18,865 nt of DNA from the NCBI GenBank assembly GCA_937902445.1, contig CALELJ010000286.1, positions 1 through 18,865 of the forward strand, read 5' to 3'. Both the position numbers and the translations under genes were made by a program. This document shows positions 1 to 6,928 of the stretch, one piece after another. The notes under the pieces were generated by a model that worked only from the letters and a program-made list of their open reading frames with translations, searched no databases and was not told the DNA's origin. The stretch's first letter is position 1, and each line of letters starts with the position of its first letter. Source of the DNA: an uncultured Treponema sp. GTDB taxonomy: Bacteria > Spirochaetota > Spirochaetia > Treponematales > Treponemataceae.

Positions 1-708
1 GAGAAGGATAGTGCAGAAAATAAAAAGGCAAGAAAGAACTGGATTTCAGAGCTCCAGAAAATTTATGCCGAGACTGAAAGTTTTGAACTTGGCCGCGGAA
101 AGAAATCTTCTTCTCCAAATCCAAGACTTTTCATCAACCAGATTCCGGAGGAAGCAAAGAAGGCTGGACTTAAGCCTTCAGACATAATCGTTACAACAGA
201 TGTTGGTCAGCATCAGATGTGGTCTGCCCAGTATTATCCTGTTGAAGCTCCACGCACTTTCCTTACATCAGGCTCTCTCGGAACCATGGGATTCGGTCTG
301 CCTGCCGCAATCGGAGCTGCCCTTGCAAATCCAAAGAAGCGCGTAGTCTGCATTTCCGGCGACGGAAGCATCTTAATGAACATCCAGGAACTTGCAACCC
401 TTGCTGAACATGAGCTTAATGTCACTGTCATCGTTCTTGAAAACGGAGTGCTCGGCATGGTTCACCAGCAGCAGGAGTATCTTTTTGGAAAGAACTACAG
501 CGCCAGTGAATTCATCAAGAGCCCTGATCTCCTTAAAATCGCTGAGGGCTTTGGAATTGATTCGGTCAACGCCAACGAGGACAAGGACTGGGCAAAGAAA
601 GCTTTTGCAAAGGGACCACACTTCGTAAGGCTGAACATCGAGCGCGATGAGAATGTTTTGCCTTTCGTTCCTGGAGGAAGAGCAAACATAGATGCCATCC
701 GCAACTGA
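1..708 (+). CDS. ilvB: Acetolactate synthase large subunit, C-terminal part (5' end outside window)
   Basis: The frame is open from base 1 to the TGA at 706-708, giving 235 codons of the C-terminal third of a thiamine-diphosphate enzyme. Acetolactate synthase condenses two pyruvates, or pyruvate and 2-oxobutyrate, in the first shared step of branched-chain amino acid synthesis. Visible in order are VTTDVGQHQMW, the glycine-rich GTMGFGLPAAIGA, and the ThDP/Mg motif starting GDGSILMN and ending in the VLENG asparagine, all typical of the IlvB C-terminal domain. The end is natural. An ATG at 217 lies inside the domain and is not the start. The gene could also be a close ThDP paralogue, but QHQMW with the LGMVHQQQ stretch points to IlvB. 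The small subunit gene ilvN is not seen downstream. Confidence 0.9.
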   Translation, partial: EKDSAENKKARKNWISELQKIYAETESFELGRGKKSSSPNPRLFINQIPEEAKKAGLKPSDIIVTTDVGQHQMWSAQYYPVEAPRTFLTSGSLGTMGFGLPAAIGAALANPKKRVVCISGDGSILMNIQELATLAEHELNVTVIVLENGVLGMVHQQQEYLFGKNYSASEFIKSPDLLKIAEGFGIDSVNANEDKDWAKKAFAKGPHFVRLNIERDENVLPFVPGGRANIDAIRN

Positions 709-740
709 GCCTGAAAATTTTTTCCGGACCGGTGCTTAAA

Positions 741-773
741 CGGAACTTAAAAAGCCACGCTTTTTCTGTTCCG
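741..773 (+). terminator. Possible terminator hairpin after ilvB
   Basis: CGGAAC and GTTCCG form an outer stem, and AAAAAGC and GCTTTTT an inner stem around a CAC loop. The hairpin is followed by T and then a run of A, so the classic U-tract is missing. A terminator function is therefore only plausible, resting on its position 33 bases past the ilvB stop. Confidence 0.35.
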
Positions 774-793
774 TAAAAAAAATAAGTTAATTT

Positions 794-821
794 TTGAATT
801 CAATAAAAAAAGTATTATATT
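794..821 (+). promoter_or_regulatory. Sigma70-type promoter of the 829 gene, probably leaderless
   Basis: TTGAAT at 794-799 and TATATT at 816-821 are separated by 16 bases. The predicted transcription start, about 7 bases after the -10 box, falls on or next to the ATG at 829. No Shine-Dalgarno sequence precedes this ATG, which agrees with a leaderless mRNA. Confidence 0.5.
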
Positions 822-828
822 TAAAAGT

Positions 829-2307
829 ATGGAACAAAGAAGAGAAGATCTTGTAGTCAAGTTTCTTCGTACGTATACACATCCATTTTCTCTTTCCGAA
901 ATGAAGAAGGTCTTCGAGGCTTGCGGTATTGACGCCGAAAGCGAAGATATACAGATGTACCTTGCTTCAAGTCCAAATGTTCTTCAGCTTTCAAACAATA
1001 AATATCTCACCCACGCCGGGGCATTCACAAGTGAAATTTTCAGCATAATGCCTACTGCCGCTGAGACTTCCCAGGGCGTTCTTGTTCCTGGTGACAGGTG
1101 CATGCCTTTCGTCGAGTCCGATAGAATTTCTGCAAGCCTCAAGTTCTATATCAACGGAAAAAAAATTCCTTCCAGAGTCGGAACTTTCGACAGCGATGAT
1201 GCAATCGACATGTTCATGCTTTTCGGCGAGGAATATGCTACACAGTACATCGCGGCGGATCCTGCAAACAGCAGGCTCAACATGGCCGAGCGCGACTTCG
1301 AGCTGCCCAACACGGTTCAGCTTACGGGCATTGACCTGGACTTCCTTGCACAGAAATACAATTACCATAAAGGTGACAGAATCCTTTGCTGCGTAAGCGA
1401 CTGGGACAAGGGAAAACTGAACGTAATGGTCCTTCATTCTTCTGATTCGCCTTTTGATCACGGTGTTGTCGGTGAAAAGCGTCTTGAGTGGTATGCGCTT
1501 CTTGAAAAAAAACTCATTGAAAGTTTCGACAGGAGCGGTCCCCTCGATTCCATAGAAAGCCAGGTCATTGATGTTTTCTACAACAACCGTTCAAAACTTT
1601 GTGTGCCTTATTGCGGTTCCATGGAAGAATTCATGAACAGGTATTCAAAGAAAGTTGCCTTTGGTCATTATGGCGTCGAGACAAGATTGTGGCACAAGGA
1701 CCAGGATGTTCCTGCTTTTGGAGAATGGAACAAGGACTCTGCCTTGTGTACCGGCAACCAGAAAAAGGGACTTTCCTACGAGGAATATACTCTTGCCATC
1801 GTTCCGCCTGTGGTCATGGACCAGTTCATATGTGACTGCTGCTTTAAAAAGGAAAAGGACATAGTTCCGTCTTTCATAAAATTTCTTTTCAACGGGGAAT
1901 GCAGTTTTTCGGATTCCGACTTTGCTGAACTTGGCTTGAATATGAAAGAAAGAAGCACTATAATTTCCCAGAATTACAATTGGTTTGCCGATCAGATTCT
2001 TGGACCGGTAAGAAGCCGTTGCCTTGAACTTTACAAAAATATTTCCGGCTTGATAAGGCGCATCGACTATAACGGCAGGTCTTTCCTTGATTTCCCTTCG
2101 ACAGAGCTTGTAATTCTCTTGCAGTTGCACGAGCACATCCTGAAAATGCTTGACGGTCTTTCTTTTGAGGCCCAGGCTGAAGAGGTGGCGGACAACATGC
2201 TGCTTTCCCTCGATGGAATGGAGTGGAGCTTTGAGGAGATTTCCGTAGCTCTGGAACGTGCCCTTGTCAAGGAACAGAGGAACCAGTTCAAGATAGTCAG
2301 GAGCTGA
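829..2307 (+). CDS. Conserved-looking hypothetical protein, 492 aa, possible N-terminal winged helix
   Basis: I do not recognise this gene family with certainty. The protein is 492 residues, soluble in appearance, with no signal peptide or membrane segment. Residues about 5-70 look like a small winged-helix fold (helices around FLRTYTHPFSLSEMKKVF, then a strand-rich NVLQLSNNKYL). Residues about 180-205 (YHKGDRILCCVSDWDKGKLN) look like a small beta barrel. There are cysteine clusters at about 336-341 (CDCC) and acidic helices near the C-terminus. Codon use matches its neighbours, so the frame is real. The start at 829 has no ribosome site but sits at a predicted transcription start. The gene ends 27 bases before the PTS IIA gene and is probably co-transcribed with it. 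A nucleic-acid-binding or regulatory role is possible from the N-terminal fold, but this is inference. Confidence 0.8.
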   Translation: MEQRREDLVVKFLRTYTHPFSLSEMKKVFEACGIDAESEDIQMYLASSPNVLQLSNNKYLTHAGAFTSEIFSIMPTAAETSQGVLVPGDRCMPFVESDRISASLKFYINGKKIPSRVGTFDSDDAIDMFMLFGEEYATQYIAADPANSRLNMAERDFELPNTVQLTGIDLDFLAQKYNYHKGDRILCCVSDWDKGKLNVMVLHSSDSPFDHGVVGEKRLEWYALLEKKLIESFDRSGPLDSIESQVIDVFYNNRSKLCVPYCGSMEEFMNRYSKKVAFGHYGVETRLWHKDQDVPAFGEWNKDSALCTGNQKKGLSYEEYTLAIVPPVVMDQFICDCCFKKEKDIVPSFIKFLFNGECSFSDSDFAELGLNMKERSTIISQNYNWFADQILGPVRSRCLELYKNISGLIRRIDYNGRSFLDFPSTELVILLQLHEHILKMLDGLSFEAQAEEVADNMLLSLDGMEWSFEEISVALERALVKEQRNQFKIVRS

Positions 2308-2334
2308 ATTCCCGCATAAAAGGCGAAGTTTATT

Positions 2335-2799
2335 ATGGAAGACAATTTCGAAGCTGTTTCACTTGTGGAAAATGGAGATGTCGTTGTTGCAGACGGAGCA
2401 ACGGTTGAGGAAATTTTTTCTTCTATATGTGATAAGGCGGAACTCCCGTCTGGCCTTGATTCTTCCACTCTCGTATCTGAACTTCTTGACCGTGAAAAAG
2501 TTCTCAGTACAGCCGTAGGAAACGGAATTGCAATTCCTCATCCGCGACATCCTCTTTTTTCAGATGAAAATGCAAGCCGCGTGATTGTCGCATATCTCAA
2601 GACTCCAATAGACATGCAGTCTCCGGACTTCCGCAAAGTAAGCGTTATGTTCATTCTTCTTTCCGCATCGTCACAGTTCCACATAAAGGCTCTTTCTTCC
2701 CTTGCAAAGATTTTCAAGAATGAGGACTTCAAAAAAGGACTTCAGCTGAAGCCTGGCAAACCACAGTTGATGGAACTTATCAAAAAGTGCTCAAACTAG
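2335..2799 (+). CDS. ptsN: PTS IIA domain protein (PtsN/fructose-type IIA)
   Basis: This 154-residue protein is a single EIIA domain of the fructose/mannitol/nitrogen family. The phosphorylated histidine is H69 in GNGIAIPHPR, and the second conserved histidine is H116 in SQFHIKALSSLAKIF, which is the family signature. Single-domain forms like this usually act as regulators (EIIA-Ntr) that relay PEP-dependent phosphorylation, rather than as part of a sugar transporter. No IIB or IIC gene is present here, which fits a regulatory role. AAGGCGA at about 2320 is a plausible ribosome site. The gene lies 27 bases after the 492-aa unknown gene, so a functional link between the two is plausible. The family is clear; the choice of ptsN over another stand-alone IIA is less certain. 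Confidence 0.85.
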   Translation: MEDNFEAVSLVENGDVVVADGATVEEIFSSICDKAELPSGLDSSTLVSELLDREKVLSTAVGNGIAIPHPRHPLFSDENASRVIVAYLKTPIDMQSPDFRKVSVMFILLSASSQFHIKALSSLAKIFKNEDFKKGLQLKPGKPQLMELIKKCSN

Positions 2800-2820
2800 G
2801 TTAATTGGGCTGTATTGAAT

Positions 2821-2834
2821 GGCAACCGGTTGCC
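2821..2834. promoter_or_regulatory. Perfect 14-bp palindrome, LacI-family-like operator at the tkt promoter
   Basis: GGCAACCGGTTGCC is its own reverse complement and has the central CG step typical of LacI/GalR-family operators. It covers the first five bases of the predicted -35 box at 2830-2835, so a bound protein would block RNA polymerase. The regulator is not in this window. Assignment to LacI is by operator style only. Confidence 0.5.
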
Positions 2835-2858
2835 AAAGTGTTGTTTTCGCTATATATT
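2830..2858 (+). promoter_or_regulatory. Promoter of tkt
   Basis: TTGCCA at 2830-2835 and TATATT at 2853-2858, 17 bases apart, each differ from consensus by one base. The leader would run from about 2865 to the ATG at 2899 and includes AGGAG at 2888-2892. Confidence 0.65.
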
Positions 2859-2898
2859 AATATTTATAGATTTTTTTCAATTTTTTTAGGAGTAAATC

Positions 2899-4866
2899 AT
2901 GGACACAAAGGCTATTGAAGCAACAGCTCTTTCCATCAGAAGTCTTTCTATGGATGCAATTCAGAAGGCAAATTCAGGACATCCTGGACTTCCACTTGGT
3001 GCTGCAGAACTCGCTGCAGTTCTTTACGGAGAAGTGATGAAGCACAATCCTGCTGACTCAAAGTGGGTTGACCGCGATCGTTTCATCCTTTCGGCAGGTC
3101 ACGGTTCAATGCTTGCTTATTCAATTCTCCATATCGCAGGCTACAAGGTTTCAATGGACGACATCAAGAGCTTCCGTCAGGTAGGTTCAAAGTGTCCTGG
3201 ACATCCTGAGTACGGTGACACAGACGGTGTTGAATGTACATCAGGTCCTCTTGGACAGGGTGTTGCAGCAGCTGTCGGTATGGCAGTCGCAGAAAGCATG
3301 CTTGCCGCTAAGTTCAATACTCCAAAGCACACAATCGTAGACCACTACACATATGCTCTTGTCGGTGAAGGCTGTCTTGAAGAAGGTGTTTCTTCTGAAG
3401 CATGTTCTCTCGCAGGAAACATGAAGCTTGGCAAGCTTATCGTATTCTATGACCAGAACAAGATTTCCATCGACGGTAACACAGACATCACATTTACAGA
3501 CAACATCGAGCAGCGCTATCTTTCATACGGATGGAACGTATTCCGCGGATCAATGTACAACGTTGGTGAGATTGCTGACCTTGTAGAAGCCGCAAAGCGT
3601 GACGGATCTAAGCCATCCCTCATCATCCTCAAGTCAACAATCGGTAAGGGTGCTCCTAAAGCCGGAACAGCTGACGTTCACGGAGCTCCACTTGGTGAAG
3701 AAGGCTGTAAGGAAGCAAAGAAGGCTCTCGGACTTCCAGAAAATGAACAGTTCTATGTAGTTCCTGAAGCATACAAGTACTTTGAAGAAAAGCGCAAGGA
3801 ATGGGCACAGGCACAGGCTGACTGGCAGAAGACATTCGATGCATGGGCAGCAGAAAATCCAGAACTTGCAAAGAAGTGGAAGGCATACTGGAACCAGGAA
3901 CAGACTGGTGAAGCTGCTCTTCCTGAATACAAGGTAGGCGACAAGCTTGCAACACGTGATGCATCAGGTAAGGCCCTCAACGCAATGGCTGACCGCTACG
4001 AATGGCTCGTCGGTGGTTCAGCTGACCTCCAGGGTCCAAACAAGACAAAGGTAAACAAGGACGACGGAACATACTGTGCAGAAAACCGCAAGGGACGCAC
4101 AATTGAATACGGTATCCGCGAATTCGCAATGTCTCAGGTAATGAGCGGTATCAACCTTCACGGAGGTTTGCGTGCATTCGGTGCAACATTCTTCGTATTC
4201 ACAGACTACTTCCGCCCATCACTCCGTGTTGCAGCACTTGCAAAGATTCCTAACATCTATGTTCTTACACATGACTCAATCTACGTTGGTGAAGATGGTC
4301 CTACACACCAGCCAATCGAAACACTTGCATCAGTTCGCTGTATGCCAAATGTTCAGATGCTCCGTCCAGGTGATGCAGAAGAATCTGCAATCGCATGGGA
4401 AATGGCTGTTGCATCAAAGGATCACCCAGTACTCATGACATTCACACGCCAGGCAATCGCTGTTTATGAAAAGGCAGATAAGGACTGGAGAAACACAGTG
4501 CGCAAGGGTGCTTATGTTGTACAGGAAGGAAGCGATTCTCCAGACATCACAATCCTCGCATCTGGTTCAGAAGTTGAAATGTCCCTCAAGGCAGCAGCAC
4601 TTGTTCCTGGAAAGAAGATCCGTGTTGTTTCAGTCATGGACAAGAACCTCTTTGAAGCTCAGGACGATGCATTCCGTGCAAAGATCATGGGCAACACAAA
4701 GCGCGTTGTTGTAGCAGAAGCTGGATGCCGCCAGGGTTGGGAAGGATATGCAAAGAAGGAAGATTGCTTCACAATCGACCGCTTCGGTATGTCAGGCCCG
4801 GCAAACAAGGTAGCAGAAGCTCTCGGCTTCACACCAGAATGCCTTGCTAAGGTTTTGGCTAGATAA
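2899..4866 (+). CDS. tkt: Transketolase
   Basis: This full-length 655-residue transketolase moves two-carbon units between sugar phosphates in the non-oxidative pentose phosphate pathway, using ThDP and a divalent metal in the cytoplasm. The N-terminal domain shows SGHPGLPLGAAELA (H28), AGHGSML (H68), GHPEYG (H102), SGPLGQGVA at 115-123, and the cofactor motif GEGCLEEG at 156-163 followed by DQNKISIDG. The middle domain shows RTIEYGIREFAM with the catalytic glutamate and GEDGPTHQPIE. The usual GDG of the cofactor motif is GEG here, a conservative change at a metal ligand. The start is fixed by AGGAG six bases upstream of ATG. Codon choice is strongly biased (Thr mostly ACA, Ala mostly GCA), as in highly expressed genes. 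The promoter carries a palindromic operator. Confidence 0.95.
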   Translation: MDTKAIEATALSIRSLSMDAIQKANSGHPGLPLGAAELAAVLYGEVMKHNPADSKWVDRDRFILSAGHGSMLAYSILHIAGYKVSMDDIKSFRQVGSKCPGHPEYGDTDGVECTSGPLGQGVAAAVGMAVAESMLAAKFNTPKHTIVDHYTYALVGEGCLEEGVSSEACSLAGNMKLGKLIVFYDQNKISIDGNTDITFTDNIEQRYLSYGWNVFRGSMYNVGEIADLVEAAKRDGSKPSLIILKSTIGKGAPKAGTADVHGAPLGEEGCKEAKKALGLPENEQFYVVPEAYKYFEEKRKEWAQAQADWQKTFDAWAAENPELAKKWKAYWNQEQTGEAALPEYKVGDKLATRDASGKALNAMADRYEWLVGGSADLQGPNKTKVNKDDGTYCAENRKGRTIEYGIREFAMSQVMSGINLHGGLRAFGATFFVFTDYFRPSLRVAALAKIPNIYVLTHDSIYVGEDGPTHQPIETLASVRCMPNVQMLRPGDAEESAIAWEMAVASKDHPVLMTFTRQAIAVYEKADKDWRNTVRKGAYVVQEGSDSPDITILASGSEVEMSLKAAALVPGKKIRVVSVMDKNLFEAQDDAFRAKIMGNTKRVVVAEAGCRQGWEGYAKKEDCFTIDRFGMSGPANKVAEALGFTPECLAKVLAR

Positions 4867-4874
4867 AGGTACTG

Positions 4875-4970
4875 CGAGTTTTGCTTTTGCAAAACTCGGT
4901 AGTCCGGCTTGCCGGACGACCTGCACCGTCGGAGCAGGACGTCGTTCCGTGTGAGAGCGCACATATTTTT
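4875..4970 (+). repeat. Array of four consecutive hairpins between tkt and the DUF4867 gene
   Basis: Four stem-loops follow each other: 4875-4898 (10-bp stem, TTTT loop), 4902-4917 (GTCCGGC/GCCGGAC, TT loop), 4920-4938 (CCTGC/GCAGG, possibly extended by ACGAC/GTCGT), and 4949-4962 (GTGTG/CGCAC, AGAG loop). The last is followed by ATATTTTTTT. The segment is clearly richer in GC than its surroundings. It may be a REP-like dispersed repeat, an mRNA-stabilising or attenuating structure, or both. Confidence 0.6.
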
Positions 4971-4984
4971 TTAGGGGTATAAAA

Positions 4985-5629
4985 ATGACAATCAAATCTG
5001 TTTTTGACGCTGATTTCGCAAAGTACGGAAAGGTACTTAATGGATACAATGTAGATGCTCTTCTTGCAAAGCTTGAAGAAAAGACTCCAAAGCCAGCTGA
5101 TGCTGTAATCTACGAACCAGGTGACGCTGACCTTGAAGCAATCATGGGAGAAGCTTTCTCTGTAAACGCTTACGGTGGAATGCCAATCCAGATCGGTTAC
5201 TGCAACGGCTACAACACAAAACTCAACTGCCTTGAATGGCACCGCGGTTCAGAGCTCAATATTCCTGCAAACGACATGGTTCTTTTGCTTGCAACTTTGA
5301 GCGACGTTAAGGACGGAAAGCTTGATACATCAAAGGTAGAAGCATTCTATGCTCCAAAGGGAACTGTCGTTCAGGTTTATGAAACAACTCTCCACTATGC
5401 TCCATGTAATGCTGTTAAGGACGGCGTTGTAAGCAAGGAAGGATTCCGCGTTATCATCGTTCTTCCAAAGGACACAAATACAGCAAAGCCTGCCCTCAAG
5501 GAAATCGACTTTGAAGACAAGCTTCTCTGGGCACGCAACAAGTGGCTCATCGCTCATCCTGATACAAATGAAGCAAAGCAGGGTGCTTTTGTAGGTCTCG
5601 TTGGTGAAAACATTGATCTTGCAAAGTAA
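4985..5629 (+). CDS. DUF4867 family protein, cupin-like, likely sugar metabolism
   Basis: The 214-residue soluble protein resembles the DUF4867 family, which is typically found beside carbohydrate genes and has a cupin-like fold. The most telling segment is about residues 70-91 (QIGYCNGYNTKLNCLEWHRG, then SELN), with conserved Cys, His and Glu residues as in metal-binding sugar isomerase relatives. A second conserved stretch is TTLHYAPCNAV. A start preceded by AGGGG eight bases upstream supports the ATG at 4985. Codon bias is as strong as in tkt, and a terminator follows only after this gene, so both are probably on one transcript and abundantly expressed. The biochemical reaction is unknown to me. 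A role in handling a sugar or sugar phosphate that feeds the pentose phosphate pathway is inference from position. Confidence 0.75.
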   Translation: MTIKSVFDADFAKYGKVLNGYNVDALLAKLEEKTPKPADAVIYEPGDADLEAIMGEAFSVNAYGGMPIQIGYCNGYNTKLNCLEWHRGSELNIPANDMVLLLATLSDVKDGKLDTSKVEAFYAPKGTVVQVYETTLHYAPCNAVKDGVVSKEGFRVIIVLPKDTNTAKPALKEIDFEDKLLWARNKWLIAHPDTNEAKQGAFVGLVGENIDLAK

Positions 5630-5654
5630 TTGATTTTGGTTGAAGCCTAAATAG

Positions 5655-5702
5655 AAAAGGCTGCTCCGGTCTTGAGAAAGATTTCGGGGCAGCCTTTTTT
5701 TT
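5655..5702. terminator. Bidirectional rho-independent terminator
   Basis: AAAAGGCTGCTCC pairs with GGGGCAGCCTTTT around an 18-base loop, and T8 follows on the forward strand. On the reverse strand the same stem ends in TTTTCTATTT. It lies between the convergent DUF4867 and alcohol dehydrogenase genes and can serve both. Confidence 0.85.
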
Positions 5703-5730
5703 GTTTGTGGCTGAAGTGTTCAGCAGTTGC

Positions 5731-6906
5731 TTATACCATCAGCCTGTAGATGTTTTCTACGTCCTTCTGGTTGAGCTTTGTGAAGCCCTGAATTTCACCT
5801 GAACCGCCGTTGCCGTAGCAGCATGTGTGGGCAAGCTTTTCAATGTCCTCTGGTTTTGCGCCCAGTTCAGCAAAATTCTTTGGCATGCCGATTGAAACAA
5901 GGAAGTTCTGGAGAGCCTTGATTCCTTCCTTTGCTGTGTTTTCAGGATTGTCAAAGTCCATCTGGCATCCCCATACACGGACAGCGACCTTTGCAAAGCG
6001 CATTACGTCGTGCTTCATCGTGTATGTAAAGACAGCCGGCATTGTGACTGCAAGACCTGCTCCATGGGCACAGTCGTAGAGGGCAGAAAGTTCGTGCTCG
6101 ATTCCGTGGCTTGTCCAGTCCTGGCTTCTTCCTACACCGCAGGAATTGTTGTGTGCCATCATTCCGGCCCACATGATGTTTGCGCGAGATTCATAGTCGT
6201 TAGAATCTGCCACAGCCTTTGGACCTTCCGTCTTCATTGCAAGAAGAAGTGCTTCGATCATTCTGTCTGTAGTTTCAACATTTGATGTGTTTGTAAGGTA
6301 GCGCTCGTAAAGGTGGGCCATGATGTCAGTGATTCCGCATGCTGTCTGATATGCCGGAAGTGTCTGTGTGAGTGCAGGGTTGAGGATGGAGAACTTTGGT
6401 CTGTATGCTTCACCGCTTGCACCGCGCTTGAACATTCCGTCTTCCTTTGTAATTACAGAGTCCGGTGAACCTTCAGATCCGGCAGCAGAAATTGTAAGTA
6501 CTGTTCCGATTGGAAGTGCTTTTTCAACAGGCTTTCCTTCGTAGAAATCCCAGAAGTCGCCATCGTAAACTGTACCTGCAGCAATTGCTTTTGCAGAGTC
6601 GATTACGCTTCCGCCGCCAACTGCAAGAATGAAGTCGATGTTTTCTTTTTTGCAAAGGTCGATTCCTTCGTATACAAGGCCGCTTCTTGGATTTGGTTTA
6701 ACGCCGCCAAGTTCAACAAAAGAAATGCCTGCCTTCTTGAGGGATTCCTTTACTCTGTCTAAAAGCCCTGAACGGATTACTGAACCGCCGCCAAAGTGAA
6801 CGAGAACCTTTGATCCTCCGAATCTCTTTACGAGTTCGCCGGCATCATTTTCTCTGTCCTTTCCGAATGCAAAGTAAGTTGGTGCATAAAAGTTAAAGTT
6901 TTCCAT
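5731..6906 (-). CDS. Iron-containing alcohol dehydrogenase, butanol dehydrogenase/YqhD type
   Basis: This 391-residue member of the group III, iron-dependent alcohol dehydrogenases reduces aldehydes to alcohols with NAD(P)H in the cytoplasm. The nucleotide-binding motif GGGSVIDSAKAIA is at 97-109. The metal ligands are D194 and H198 (GITDIMAHLYERY), H271 (GIEHELS) and H281 (CAHGAG). The DWTSHGIEHELSALYD stretch is characteristic of the BdhA/YqhD branch. The frame extends back to 6963, but the ATG at 6906 is chosen because AAGGAG lies just upstream (6918-6923) in the 22-base gap to the preceding gene and the family begins with such a FxFYxPTxxxFG segment. It is the second gene of a two-gene operon behind the aldo/keto reductase and is probably controlled by the divergent MerR regulator. 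Confidence 0.92.
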   Translation of the reverse strand: MENFNFYAPTYFAFGKDRENDAGELVKRFGGSKVLVHFGGGSVIRSGLLDRVKESLKKAGISFVELGGVKPNPRSGLVYEGIDLCKKENIDFILAVGGGSVIDSAKAIAAGTVYDGDFWDFYEGKPVEKALPIGTVLTISAAGSEGSPDSVITKEDGMFKRGASGEAYRPKFSILNPALTQTLPAYQTACGITDIMAHLYERYLTNTSNVETTDRMIEALLLAMKTEGPKAVADSNDYESRANIMWAGMMAHNNSCGVGRSQDWTSHGIEHELSALYDCAHGAGLAVTMPAVFTYTMKHDVMRFAKVAVRVWGCQMDFDNPENTAKEGIKALQNFLVSIGMPKNFAELGAKPEDIEKLAHTCCYGNGGSGEIQGFTKLNQKDVENIYRLMV

Positions 6907-6928
6907 AAGATTTTTTTCTCCTTGATAT

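Noticed and set aside
234..458. Reverse-strand frame inside ilvB
   Set aside because: Shadow of the strongly conserved ilvB frame.
991..1461. Reverse-strand reading frame of 156 codons inside the 492-aa gene
   Set aside because: Opposite the coding frame of a gene with normal codon use, no ribosome site, no recognisable domain.
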